Assembly: GCF_963678635.1 (NCBI RefSeq)
Contig: NC_087063.1
Coordinates: 49,859,220-49,923,219 of the forward strand
Reading direction: 5' to 3'
Source: Symsagittifera roscoffensis
Lineage: Eukaryota; Xenacoelomorpha; Acoela; Convolutidae
DNA: 64,000 nucleotides
The notes under the pieces were generated by a model. The model was not told the origin of the DNA. It saw nothing but the letters and a program-made list of their open reading frames with translations, and did not search any database. Position numbers and translations under genes: made by a program. This document shows, piece after piece, positions 47,530 through 59,194 of the stretch; within the stretch, counting starts at the first letter, position 1, and each line of letters starts with the position of its first letter.

Positions 47530-47870
47530 GCGGATACATCATGCAGATTGTGACCTAAGGCAGCCAAGTTTGGTACGCAAACAAGGCTGACAGTAGGGTA
47601 GTGGAACATGTGCAGCAGACCGTCACGAGATTGATTATGGGCTGAAAGTTCAACTACAAAGAACTCCATCTGAAACTCAAATTGCTTCCAGCGTCTATGT
47701 ATCTTGAAATGCATTATTTTTTGTTCTTGTCTACTGTTATCTCCGGTCGTTATGAAATGGACTGTCATGATTATATTTCGTTTGTAAATGTCATATCTAC
47801 ACGTAGATCAGCAAGAGCTCTGTTCAACTTTAAGTCTTCCCGGCTGTGCACGAAACAAGTAAACCGCAAA
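47530..47870 (+). pseudogene. Remnant of a non-LTR (LINE-type) retrotransposon, end of RT ORF
   Basis: One + frame from about 47559 reads GSQVWYANKADSRVVEHVQQ, TVTRLIMG, a stop, KFNYKELHLKLKLLPASMYL, EMHYFLFLSTVISGRYEMD and then ISTRRSARALFNFKSSR. This follows the pattern of the segment after the RT domain in CR1/Jockey/RTE-type elements (a conserved S-Q-V-W, an L-E-x-V-Q-R-like stretch, then a helix-rich L-L-P region). Recognition is by pattern only. It has one internal stop and no catalytic part, so it is a dead fragment. Confidence 0.6.
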
Positions 47871-48742
47871 AAAAAAGAAAAAAATCGAAAGTGTCGACAA
47901 AAATTAGATATATCAAAAAACAAGGCTACTTTTCAAATAAAAAACAAATATGCCAGGACGATAGAATGCGAAGATCGACTGGGAAGGAAATACACCAAAC
48001 GGTAATAAAGCAGGAAAATTCCTTGGCAGAAAGACTTTAAGATGAAACAATTGTTGATTTTGGTTCATCTTAAAGTATCATCTTAAGTTAATAAGTCCCC
48101 CTCGCCCTCAAAACACAGACTTGCTCATACAAAATTTTTTCACTCGTCGACAGACGCAATACGGCCATTGAACTGATATAATATGGGCCAAAACCTATCA
48201 GGTCAAAATAAAAGTAAAAAAAGCAAAAAAGCCGAAGTAAATTGTTGCCATGAAAAGCTTGAACTAGAATTCTGTGCCTTAAGTTATTTACAGGAAAAAA
48301 ATCTGGTATCCGATTGCAATACCCTTGATTATCGGAAGGGTAAAAATAAAATTTGTTGAAATTGATTTTTTTTTGCTGTTACAGTAGCAAGTTATTGTAA
48401 ACAAGCTAGTTTTATATAACTTTTCTTCAGCTAATTCGATGGTTTTTAAGGGAAATATTTACTAACTAAAACCTTTTTTATACTAAGCTAAAATCCGGGG
48501 CTTGTTAAGCAAACAAATTTGATTGGTTGAGAAAAATACGAAGTATGATTATAAAACACTCGAAAAAACTTTTCTGAATTACGTTTCGCAAGCCAAAATT
48601 TTAAAAATTGAGTTGATATCTGAGATAATTTTGCACAATTAAAAGTGGCCGCAAGTTTTTCCATCTTTTAAAAAGTGCGTGGAGCTCCCCTTCAGCCTCG
48701 AATTTCATTATACTCAATAAATTTGGCAAGGTTTGATTTTAC
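47871..48742. other. Probable intronic host DNA
   Basis: I see no recognisable exon or element in this stretch. If the exon at 48743-48876 is real, this is the start of its first intron on the - strand, which then extends into or past element C. Confidence 0.4.
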
Positions 48743-48876
48743 CTTTCATTTTCGTCCTCCTGGTCATCTGTTTCATTGGCTGATTGGAGCGCTTGGGTCG
48801 AAATGAAATATTGAGACAGTAAAATCACGAGAACGTTAAGTGCTGCAAATCTGGGAAGTTTTCGGCTGCTGGCCAT
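48743..48876 (-). CDS. Likely first coding exon of a host secreted or membrane protein
   Basis: The ATG at 48876 has a favourable context (AACAACAATGGCC). It opens a textbook signal peptide: MASSRKLP, a hydrophobic core (FAALNVLVILLSQYF) and a probable cleavage after ISTQA. The mature part starts LQSANETDDQEDENE, very acidic. The frame meets a good splice donor (AAAG/GTAAAA) after 134 bp, in phase 2. Base composition is clearly less AT-rich than the surroundings. No further exon was found in the next 2 kb; they may lie beyond element C, which would then be inside an intron in the same orientation. The protein family cannot be told from 44 residues. Confidence 0.6.
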
Positions 48877-50319
48877 TGTTGTTGCTTAGATGCGGTTTGT
48901 GAGGTGCGATCAGTTCAATTATTGATAAAAGTTCTCGCTCTCAGCTGTTGGATATGCCGCTTGATCTAAACATCCAACGGGATAAAAAAGTTAATCAACT
49001 ACTGTATTCGAGTTCTAGGGAGGAAACGGGGGAAAGTCTGAGGTGTTAGATGTCTTGATTTGATTCTAACTCAACTGTAATTTGAAGTATCTGTTTAAAA
49101 ATGTATCAATTACTTAACATCGAGAAGCAAGACGGAAATTAGCTCAATCACATGGATCGTTTTTTCTCAGTTTGGTTTGCTTTGGTTCGATGGTCTTATT
49201 AGACGGTTCAATTATTTCAACAAGCCAATCAAAAACGCATTTTAGCCTCAAGCCTGAAAGAGATAGCTTGTCATTTTTAATCACACATATTTTGCCTTCC
49301 CTGGGCTTTTAAATGATAAAAAAACCTCAATCAGTAGTAGAGTGAAATGTCACTTCTAGTATTGGTACCGAGGTTTGAATTAACCGCAATCACAAAAAAT
49401 GGGTCATGGAAATTAACCAGGAACCAAAAAACTGTTTCTAGGCGTAAGAACTGGAGAAAATATTGAAAAACTAGGATAATCAATTGTAAAAAGAGACAAG
49501 TTTGAAAGCAATTATGATTTTTTAACAGCCAAAATTGCACATCTATTCTTCTGAAAATGATTAAATTTATAGGAAAAAGTAAGTAAATTTGTTCGCAACT
49601 CAAGGAATGCTTTCAATGATACCATTGATTATGCCTCGATGAGTAGTTTTTGATGGCGATGGCATTGGTCAACAGGGGAAATTCTATTCTAATGGGCGGA
49701 AATTACCAGATGATAAGAGTGAAATTACACAACATGTTTAACACCGGAGGGTACAAATATTTTTAGCACCAAATTTGATGTAATTAGCAAAGGTTGGGTC
49801 AGAGTTTTCAGGCAGAACAAAAGACTGACAGACAGACCAATAATAAAATCAATAAAACTTGAAAGGGAATCTATTTTTCTACATAATAGATATAAATAGA
49901 AAAAACATCATCAGTGCATGGTGGAATCAACAAAACAGAGAGTATTTTCAACTCCATAAAGTGTGAAAGGACGGACGATAAACGGACACAGCGCTTTTTG
50001 AGAGATGCGGGATGCAAACTCGACTCCATCACTGCCCGCAGAGTCCTCCTTTGGTATCCATATTTGCATTTTTGGCCCACCAACGAGCCAGTTTTTATGA
50101 AAGTGCTTTTCGAACCAATATTTACTTTTTGGAGTGAATTTGCTGTGAGAGCTTTCTATAAATAGGGGCACAAAATGGCCCGAAAAATTCAATAAGTGAT
50201 TGATATCTTCTCCGCTGCCTTCACGCGAAAAAAATCTTGATCCACCATGACAAGGACTACTATTGTTAAAAATATATCGTTGAGATTATCATAAAAAACA
50301 CATTCAAAATGAAATCCAC
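48877..50319. other. Putative 5' flank of the host gene
   Basis: This stretch lies between the exon and the 3' LTR of D. Overlapping open stretches on both strands at 49871-50192 (70-93 codons) have no recognisable family and I call none of them a gene. No TATA box is evident near 48900-48990. CCAC directly before the D LTR (50316-50319) would be the target-site duplication of D. Confidence 0.4.
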
Positions 50320-50697
50320 TGAGTTATGTTTCTTATACTATACTCATAAAGTAATTTCAGAAAAGGTACACAGTCTGCTCGTCACTCTATCTTATTTTCG
50401 GCCGTATAAATTCGTGCAACTTCTTAGTCTAATACCAAACTTAATCTTACTCTTATATCTCCTAGTGTCAATAGATCTAGTGTGCACCGGTTTGCGCGAG
50501 TTAGTTCCAGAATGAGAACAACTGTATTCTAATTTTAATTCAAATTGTTCTGGTGTTGAAACTACAAGTAGTTTTAACACTTACAAATAAGTGAGTTGTT
50601 AGTTTGATGGAGTATGACTGCTTAGTATTTAAAATTTTATAGAGATAAAATATCATAATAATAACCAATGATGAATACTAGTTTAGATCTGGTTCCA
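50320..50697 (-). repeat. Element D 3' LTR (378 bp)
   Basis: It starts TGGAACCAGATCTAAAC and ends with CATAACTCA on the - strand. The hairpin at 50553-50580 has one mismatched pair (a G opposite T), the only imperfect hairpin of the seven. Confidence 0.9.
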
Positions 50698-52090
50698 CCC
50701 ATGCGGGGTTCGGAGAGTTTTAGTTTTTCAATGTTCTATTGTAGGGTAGGGTGGATGATGGTGTTTTCTTAAAAGGTTGCGAGTATATTCTTTTTTCTGG
50801 TTTGGAAGAAGAGATGTTATCACAATCGTTTCGGGAGATCGTTTTATGATTTCTGATCGGTTGTGATGAGTGTTGATCTGGTTGATTTTAGAGAGTAGCA
50901 ATGGTCCAATCACATTCGGGAGTGTCATGAAGTTTGACTTTGGATGCAGTGCCTGGTGCCTTGGATCTGTACGTATACTTGAACATCGAGATGGCCATTG
51001 GTCGGTTGGAATGGATTTCCTTTGCTGCGATGCCAAGTCGTACTTTAAATCCGTTGAATGTAGTGACTGTAGGCAGCATGTCAGGTGGGTTTTGCCACTC
51101 CGTAGTTGGAGTGTGAATGGGTTGTCAAGTTCCTTGCTGCTCGTCTTTGGGCTGTATATTATCTATATTTTGCATGTAATATTTACATACAAAAATCTTT
51201 GTTAATCTTGTTTTTTTTGTTTTTTTTGTATAATTCCATGGCCTTTTTTTTGGAGGGTCCTGTTTTAGTTCAATCTTTCGTGCCTTTTTTATCACTGGTT
51301 TTTTCTTTTGTTGTCTTAGTTGTGTCTTTTTTTCAAAAATCAAACGGTTTGTTTTGGGTTTGTCTTTCGACATTTTGGTGTATTGTTCGTTTGTGTTCAG
51401 ACTTAAAGAAAATCTTCAAAATAATAATTTCTCCAGTTCTAAGCTGTTGTTAATCCAGTTTGGATCCCGTGGGTTTTCTTTTCTTAATCATGCTGTTAGA
51501 TTGTGGTTTGTGGTGTTCAGTAAGCTTGCGTCGGTTAGTTTGGATTTTTGTCTAATTCCTTACCAACCTGGTTAAAAGAAAGTTTGAAACGTGTTAAAAC
51601 TTGTTAGAGTTGTTATTAGTGGAAGTTAAAACTTAAATGTATTATTTTAAGCAAAACTTCGTGGGCGAGCTGTGCGATTGTGGAAAGAGTTTGTGGGCAA
51701 GTGAATATAAAGAAGCGTCTTTGAAAAGGTTAGGACTGCTTTTTCAATTTTATGGGCAATATTTATTAATTTATCACTTGAAAATTATGAAAATTACTGC
51801 TTGATTTGGGGGTTAAAATTATCAATTTATTTTCAGTTATATGGAAATTTACTGCACTGGGGAAAAGGTTTTATATATTGATTTATTGCTTCGTACGGAA
51901 GAATTTTACTAATTCGATTAATGAAATTGGTTAATGGAACATTATGAATCTGGAAAAAAGTTTTCTGTTTTTATTTCGTTTTTCTGTTTTGTAGATGATT
52001 GATGATCGTGCCTATGAAGAGAAAAGAAAACATTTATGAAGAACGTTATTTTAGTTCGTATTTATTAGTAATCTATTTAATTCAGATTAC
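50698..52090 (-). other. Element D 3' untranslated region
   Basis: It is similar to that of C but the GC-rich GGCCTAACCCACC block is deleted near 51180-51240. Inverted GCAGTAAA-type motifs lie at about 51790-51990. The antisense open stretch of C is present at 50870-51205 (+ strand), split between two frames (50934-51116 reads TLDAVPGALDLYVYLNIEMA). Confidence 0.6.
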
Positions 52091-53783
52091 CTAATTGTTG
52101 GTGAAGAGTCCGAGGGGAAAACCGCTCGTCGTGGTTGATGTCTCATGAGGTTAGTAGTTTAGCTAGCAAACGAATGATGTATTAAGTTTGAAGAAGTGGC
52201 CAAAGCAATTTGAGTGCTTTAATGATATTGTGATATTCAGTGCTAGGTGAGAGTTCATATGGTCTGTTTTGAATAAAGGTATACAGTTTATGAGTATAGC
52301 GAGCGTTATATATGAAGTCTAGGATTGGGACTTCAACGGGCTGAAGGAATTCGTGTGGGACGATTAGTGGGCAGGATTCGTCTACATTTAAGAGTTTGGT
52401 TAGGGGGGACAGAAAATATACATCTGGGTGATGGGATCGTAATTTCGGAGGATGCCTTGTAGGCTAGTGTCTTTAATAAAATAGATGAAGTTAAGAAAAA
52501 ATGGTGAGCTGTATTTAGAGTTGATGTATTGATATCGATGGTGAGGTTGTCGTGCTGGTGTAGTAGGATTGTAATGGTGTTGGATAAACTGGTAGTAAGT
52601 GTACGTAGGTGTTTGTTTAGTTCGTAAGATGACATCGTGTGAATAGTGCAAATAACGTTCTTTGGGTGTGAGGAAATGAAACGTTAGTGAAAAGTGGTTA
52701 AATTTGTTAAAGTATGAATCATAAGCATGAATATCTTGGAGTGCTGCTGAAATGACGTTGTCGTAATTTTTAGTTAAGGTGTTAAGAGTGAAAGTGTATA
52801 ATGTTCTGATGAAAAAATTTTCTGTTCGTTGGGGATAGAAAATGGGTCGTTGTTTAGAAAGATGTCTTTGTTAGGTCGTATGATGTTATGATCGTAATAA
52901 TCGATAGAATAATCATTAGATTTGGGTGCGGTGAATTTGATTAGTGATTGTCTGTATACTATCTGTGTGAATTGTTTCGGGGTTAATGCTGTTGTTAGAA
53001 GATAGAGTTGGGTGCTGCATACTTCTTTGTCATGAGGGGTGTTATATAAAGGTAGTGATAGTGGATTAGTAATGCGATAAAATGATGTCCATGGAAGTGT
53101 GGGGTATAATACGTGCTCGTTTACATAATTAGGTTTCTCGTCATTCTGAATGGAAGTATGTGTATTGTGGGAAAAAGGGTAATTATTTTTGTAGAAAATC
53201 TTTGGTTTTAGTGTGAAGTGGATGATTGACAAACGTTATGGTTGTTCCTGGGTTAGATGGGAAAGGAGTATTTGGAGTTATCTTTTAAAGGTTCGGTAAG
53301 CTCGGTTTGTATTGGAGGATGGGGTTGATGAGGAAGTCGGGTTTTGTGAAGGGGTATATTGTGAAGAGGGGAATGGGGTTGATGGGTTAGATGATATTAT
53401 AGATTGTGAGAGTTGGTGAATGTTTAGTGTTTGATGGTTGTGTATTTGTTATTGCAGTGTGCTGAAGTTATCAAGCTCGTCTGATTTTTGCTTGGCTTCA
53501 GAGTCGTTGTTATCGGATGGTTCACTGGTTCACTGGTTAATGAAGATGGGCTGGGTTCAGAGTTGAAAAATTCGTCGGGTGTTTCGATATCGGAGTTATT
53601 GAATTGGGACATAGTGTTATATACTGTTGGGTTGGAATTAGTGTTTGATTCCATGCTGGATGAAGTGTTATGATGAAGCGATTGAGTTAGGGGGAAAGCA
53701 AAAATTGGGATGATGGGAATGTTGCTCTGGAGGTTGGCTGTGTGGGAAGTTGATCGATGGAGGGATCCAACTCGGTGGCTCAT
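52091..53783 (-). pseudogene. ORF4, accessory gene downstream of env (element D)
   Basis: The ATG at 53783 lies in CGATGAGC and opens 119 uninterrupted codons (MSHRVGSLHRSTSHTANLQS, then SDIETPDEFFNSEPSPSS). The central block 52774-53232 is open for 152 codons (YVNEHVLYPTLPWTSFYRIT, SNDYSIDYYDHNIIRPNKD). The C-terminal block 52400-52651 reads ILRTKQTPTYTYYQFIQHHY. The stop is at 52091-52093. It has the same architecture as in B: disordered acidic head, basic motif region (frame-shifted near 53290), aromatic-rich globular tail. A few frameshifts separate the blocks. Confidence 0.68.
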
Positions 53784-56700
53784 CGTGGGCTAAAAAGATG
53801 ATTGTTCTGAGAACGAAAGTTAGTGGTATGTGGTTGTTCTATAATTTGTTCGCTGGTGTCTTCTATACTGGGTTGTTGGGTTATTATGTGTTAAATTGGG
53901 CTTTGTGAATAATTAGATCTCGAAGTTATGAGGTCTGTTAGGGCTATAATTCTGAAATTTTGTGGTACTTATGATAAGGGATGGTTATGGTTTAGGTTTT
54001 GCAGCTGTGGTGCTGTAGGCGTTGTATTTGTTTTATTTTGTGATTGGCCATATGTGTTAGGTGTTGTTGACATGGGACTGCTGAATCTCAAAAATAAGTT
54101 CTTAGGGAGAGTGTATCAACAAAATATACTTTTTTTTGTAGTTTAGTGGGACTCTTTTATAGCATCTTATGTCTTTTAAAACGTATAAAGGTGATACTTT
54201 TTTGGTTTAAGTGTAATACCCTAAAATTTTTCCTTCGTTGTCAATAAAATTTGATCTGTTACCTAATTGTTAATATCCTGCTTAAGGGATTTTTAATACT
54301 GCTAGTGCAAGTGATTGTAAAGTTTGTGTGCGTTCAAGTTCGCGTAGTTGATGGAGTGTTTCAAGTTCTGTCAAAGAAATTTCTCGAAAGATTCTTTTTA
54401 TTGTGTAGTCTAATTTCATGTCTGAGTGTATGTCATAGTGAGTTGCGCCAAAATGAGTGTTGTTCATTTGTGATGGTTCTTTTAAACCTGTACTGTCTTT
54501 GTCTTGTGGTTATATTTTTCCACCAATGTTTCCTGTGTTTTTACTGGGATATATGAGTTTTCGTCACTGGTTGAGTGGGATGTTGCCATTGGATGTATAA
54601 ATAATTTTCCTGTATTCATGTCGAAACCTTGTTTGTATTCGACAAGAATTTCTGAGTATTGTGTTTTGTAAAGTGGTTTGGTGTATTTACATGCCAGTTC
54701 TGTTTCTGGGTATGTTTGAAAGCGTGTCATTTTATTTTCTATATTATGAATGTTTCTAAATTTAAAATTACTCTGTCTGCTTTGATCAGGGTTTACATTT
54801 TCATAAAGGATGGATTCAATAAAATATTTTTGGTGAAATTTTATCATTCTAGCGTGTGTTTTTGCTACTTGTATTCTGGTACAAGTGTCTTCGGGAAACC
54901 AAACAATTGTTGCTTGTGTTTGTGTAGTAGGATCGCAGTATCCTTGGTCGTTTTTGCAAGGGAGTCTGATTCGTTGATAAAATATAGTGTCATCTTTTAA
55001 ATCTCGTTTTAGTTGTACTTTTTCAAATTGTATTTTCCAATCAAGAAACATTATTTCTTGGTATCCTTTATTTTTAGTGTCGGCTTTACAATTTGAGGGG
55101 TTGTTTTTTCCAATGTGTGGTATCCAATTTTTATCAAGGGGATCGTAAGTTAATCTTCCATTTGCTCCCTGGAAGGGAAATTTGTCGTCTATTTTTATGT
55201 GACCTTGGTATTTTTCAAGTTCGGCTTGATGTGCAGTCTGGCAAACCAATTTTCTGGTTTTGCCTTCGTTTGATGTGATTTCCCGTCTAAGTTTGTTTTT
55301 ACAATCGTAAGGGCTGAGATGTCATAGTCTTTCATTGTTACTTTGGTGTACTACGTTGTGGCTATTTTCTGATCCACATGGGACTGCTAAATCTCAAAAA
55401 TAAGTTCTTAGGGAGAGTGTATAAACAAAATATACTTTTTTTTTGTAGTTTAGTGGGATTCTTTTATAGCATCTTATGTCTTTTAAAACATATAAAGGTG
55501 ATACTTTTTTGGTTTAAGTGTAATACCCTAAAATTTTTCCTTCGTTGTCAATAAAATTTGATCTTTTACCTAATAGTAAATATCCTGTTTAAGGGATTTT
55601 TAATACTGCTAGTGCAAGTGATTGTAAAGTTTGTGTGCGTTCAAGTTCGCGTAGTTGATGGAGTGTTTCAAGTTCTGTCAAAGAAATTTCTCGAAAGATT
55701 CTTTTTATTGTGTAGTCTAATTTCATGTCTGAGTGTATGTCATAGTGAGTTGCGCCAAAATGAGTGTTGTTCATGAGTGATAGTTCTTTCAAACGGGTAC
55801 TGTCTTTGTCTTGTGGTTTTAATTTTCCACCAACTTTTTCTGTGTTTTTTAGAAATTTTACTGGGACATATGAACTTTCGTCAGTGGTTGAGTGGGATGT
55901 AGCCATTGGATGTATAATTAGTTTTCCTGTTTTCATGCCGCAACCTTCTTCGTAGTCGACAAGAATTTCTGAGTATTGCGTTTTGTAAAATGGTTTGGTG
56001 TATTTACATGCAAGTTCTGTTTCTGGGTATATTTGAAAACGTGTCAGTTTATTTTCTATTTTATGAATGTTTTTAAATCTATAATTACTATGTCTGAGTT
56101 GGTCAGGGTTCACATTTCTAAATGGGAATGATTCAAAAAAAAATTTTGGTAAAATTTTATCAATCTAGCATGTATTTTTGCTACTTGAAATGTGGTACAG
56201 GTGTCTTCGGTGAACCAAACAATTGTTGCTTGTGTGCGTGTAGCAGGATCGCAGTATCCTTGGTCGTTTCTGCAAGGGAGTGTTATTCCTTGATGAATTA
56301 TAGTGTCATCTCTTAAATCACGTGCTAGTTGAACTTTTTCAAGTTCTACTTTCCAATCAAAAAACATTATTTTTTGGTATCTTTTATTTTTTGTGTCGGC
56401 TTTACAATTTGATGGGTTGTTTATTCCATTGTGTGGTATCCAATTTTTGTCATGGAGATTGTAAATTAATGTTCCATGTGCTCCGTGGAAGGGAAAATTG
56501 TCATCTAGTTTTATTTGACCTTGGTATCTTTTAAGTTCGGCTTGATGAGCGGAGTCTGGAAAAACTTGAAAGTTTACTAATTTTCTGATTGTGCCTTTGT
56601 TTGACTTGATTTTTAATCGTTCAAGTTCATTTTTACAATCATCAGGGCTGAGATGTAAGAGTCTTTTGATATTGCTTTGGTAAAAAGAATCATGCTCTAG

Positions 56701-57031
56701 TCTGTTTTTGTTTCCGTTTGAAACTTGCGAATAATGTACTTTCTTTTCGGAAAATGTTGCTGTGAATTTATATCCTGTTAGTGTTGTAGCTCGTGCTTTT
56801 GAGTTGAGTGTAGCTATTTTGTTTGTTGTTTCGATTGATTGTGGTTCGGATTCGCAGTGAGTGACTTCGTTTTTTGCATATTAATGTAATGTTTTTTGTT
56901 CATTTTCTTCACAGTCGTAATGTGTGACTAGTAAATCCTGGGGTCCTGTTCGGGGGGAAGGATTGCTATGATCGGGTTTGGAGAAAAAAAAAGAGAAGAG
57001 TCTGAAAAACTAGTATCTTTAAAAGATACAC
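53780..57031 (-). pseudogene. env: env of element D, internally duplicated and anchorless
   Basis: The start codon position at 57031 reads GTG instead of ATG, still overlapping the ORF3 stop by 13 nt. The ectodomain occurs twice: an upstream copy (about 56668-55349) ending just after the PCGSENSHNVV motif, joined directly to mid-ectodomain sequence of a second copy (55348 to about 54075). The second copy then has the same CATG/TCAACA anchor deletion as C. The two copies differ in small deletions (MVCQTAHQAEL type in the second, an unshortened form in the first), so they come from two env lineages. The tail is open near the end and its stop overlaps the ORF4 ATG (53780-53783). Confidence 0.75.
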
Positions 57032-58178
57032 GTGTATGATAGTCCTGAGTATGGATTATAAAAGGTGATATATCCAATTGTCTTTTTTGTGTATCTATCG
57101 TAGTTGTAGATGACTTCCGTTGTTATAAATGGGGTGGTAAAGAAGATTGAGCTATAAAATTCGGGGGGGGGGGGCTAGGGATAAGGGTTGTTGTAATATT
57201 TTATCTAGTTTTCCGTGATTTCAAATTTTAGTGTCAGATTATCTTGTAAGTTTTTGAATGTTATGTTCTTGTATATCTCTGTGGATGTCTTGTCGATATT
57301 GTAATCTGTTTAGTGCCCAGTTGTGTAATCTGTTACTTTCGCGTTGTTGTCCAAATATTGGAGGGGTGCTACCAATGTATTCCAATCTACTCGTAGGTGT
57401 ATGTTAACAATTGAATTTTCTCAATATCTGGCGTCGAGATTTGTAGAAAAATTTGAAGGAAATGGTGTTTGTGAGATTTGAGTCTGGGAGGGGGTTGAAG
57501 GGAGTGAAATGGTTTCTGGTAATGACAAATCTGTGTCTGATGAAACTTCTAATGGATCGTTCACTAAATTTGGTTCGCCTTGAGTAAGAGCTTGTGTCAT
57601 CCAAAATGGGAGATGTTCTGTAATGGTTGGGGGATTGAAAGGATTTTCTCGGATTTGTTCAGATGTAGGGTTTGAACCTAAATAATCTGAGGGAGTGTTT
57701 GATGTGTTTTATTGTTTTTGGGTCTGGGGAGTACTTTGAATTGTGGTGCTGGAGAGATCTATAGGGTTTTCTATTGGTTAATGAGGTATGTTGAATTGAA
57801 CTCTGGGGGCTTGCGAATTTCTATTTCGTCTTGGGTGAATAATTTATCTGTTTAATTCGAGTGTGTTTTGGTTTTGATTTTGGTGTCTTGCTCTATTAAG
57901 ATCTTGTTGGAGAGGAGGGTATATATACTATATACTGGTTCGTATCGTGGTTCTCTTAGAGTACTTGGCGAATTACTGGTTCTAGTGGTTCGGACAATCG
58001 TTCGTGTCTTTCTTCACATGTGTGTGGATTGTCTTGAAAAGAGATGCGTGTTGATGATTGGGGCTTTTTTGTTTGATTATTTGTTGGTGTTGTTGGAGGT
58101 TTTTGGGACGTTGTTGGTGGGGGTTGATGTGGTGGTTGTTGATTAGCAATTTTGGAAAGTTTTGGAAAAAATATTTAT
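57019..58178 (-). pseudogene. ORF3, proline-rich protein upstream of env (element D)
   Basis: It begins FPKLSKIANQQPPHQPPPTT after the ORF2b stop. The motif FQDNPHTCEERHERLSEPLE is near 58000. LTQGEPNLVNDPLEVSSDTD follows near 57580-57530, then the conserved C-terminus ends YSGLSYTCIF at 57019. A run of G at about 57167 and several frameshifts break it. Confidence 0.58.
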
Positions 58179-58368
58179 TTATGAGACAGTTTTGTGTTTT
58201 TTGTAATATTCTTGAATGAAAAGTATTAAAAGTACTGTTGATAATGCAAAGGTTAGAATGGTCTTTTTTATACATTTGCAAATGGTCATTATGAGGGATG
58301 TCGATAATGTGAGAAATTTTATAAAAAGAACAAAAAAAATCTGTTCTACTGAATAGATGTTGGAACAT
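58179..58368 (-). pseudogene. ORF2b, two-pass membrane protein (element D)
   Basis: The ATG at 58368 (MFQHLFSRTDFF) lies within the end of ORF2a. A frameshift comes after about 20 codons. The Cys/Lys loop and second hydrophobic segment (CKCIKKTILTFALSTVLLIL) are in the next frame, ending KHKTVS and TAA at 58179-58181. Confidence 0.55.
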
Positions 58369-58590
58369 TTAGATAGTTATTTGAAATATCGTACCTGAGG
58401 AAGTGGTCAATGATTTTGGAAAAATTAACGTAGGTTTGAGCTAGGGGATAAAAATTGATGAAAAAGTTGCAAACAATTATCAGGTAAAGGATAAATACTT
58501 CTGAAATGTCGGATATGAAAATTTTACAAGGTTTGAAAAAAGGTTTGAAAAAATATTATGAAATTTGTTGACTGTTCGAGAAAGAAGCAT
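58346..58590 (-). pseudogene. ORF2a, small membrane protein (broken, element D)
   Basis: The conserved ATG at 58590 (MLLSRTVNKFHNIFSNLF) is followed by a deletion and a stop near 58480. The original end frame overlaps ORF2b by about 23 nt. Confidence 0.5.
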
Positions 58591-59194
58591 TTGAAGAAAT
58601 GATTCGTTTCGTCGAACTTTTTTTTTGTTTTTTGAGGCTAAGTTTGAGAGTGGTCGGTTTAAATATTGGTTTTTTGACAAGTGCGTTAGATTTCGACAAT
58701 TTTTGATAAAGGAAGGTTTGGAGGGCTCTTAGGAGTCTTCCTGGTTTTGTTGTTGTTTGTTGGATGATTGGGGGTATCTAAGAGATATTCGTACTTTAGG
58801 CTAAATGATCATGTCGATTTTGTTCTTTTAGGCTTATTGAATATTTTTGCCTGAGGGGTTTTTGGTGTCTAAGTTGGCACAATATGATTGATCTTTGTAC
58901 TGCTTGGTACAGGAGGGTTGTATTATTGAGACTTTGTTTATTTCAGGTGTCAATGTTTAGCGGTTTGCTTATTTTTGACCTCGAGGTCCTTAGTTATAGT
59001 TAGAGATTGGCTTGAGGGTGATTGTTTGTCGACTAAACAAGTCGTGTTAAAAATGAGCTGATGATTTGGAAAGGTTTCTGATTGGCTGAATTTGTACTAG
59101 TTTGTTCTAGTGCTTTTCAATTTGAATTTTGAGAAAATGTTCGATTCATGAAAATATTTTCAAGAGGTGAAAATGGTAATTATTTTTAAAGTGT
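58591..59194 (-). other. Element D spacer between pol and ORF2a
   Basis: This is about 600 bp without a convincing gene. AGCCTAAAG-type motifs flank ATGATCAT near 58795-58840 as in A and C. Confidence 0.45.

Noticed and set aside
49871-50192. Overlapping ORFs on both strands as host exons
   Set aside because: No signal peptide, domain, Kozak context or convincing splice sites were seen. Simultaneous openness on both strands suggests chance.
57404-57604. 66-codon ORF in D as a separate gene
   Set aside because: It is a shadow of ORF3. The ORF3 frame reads LTQGEPNLVNDPLE here, as in B.
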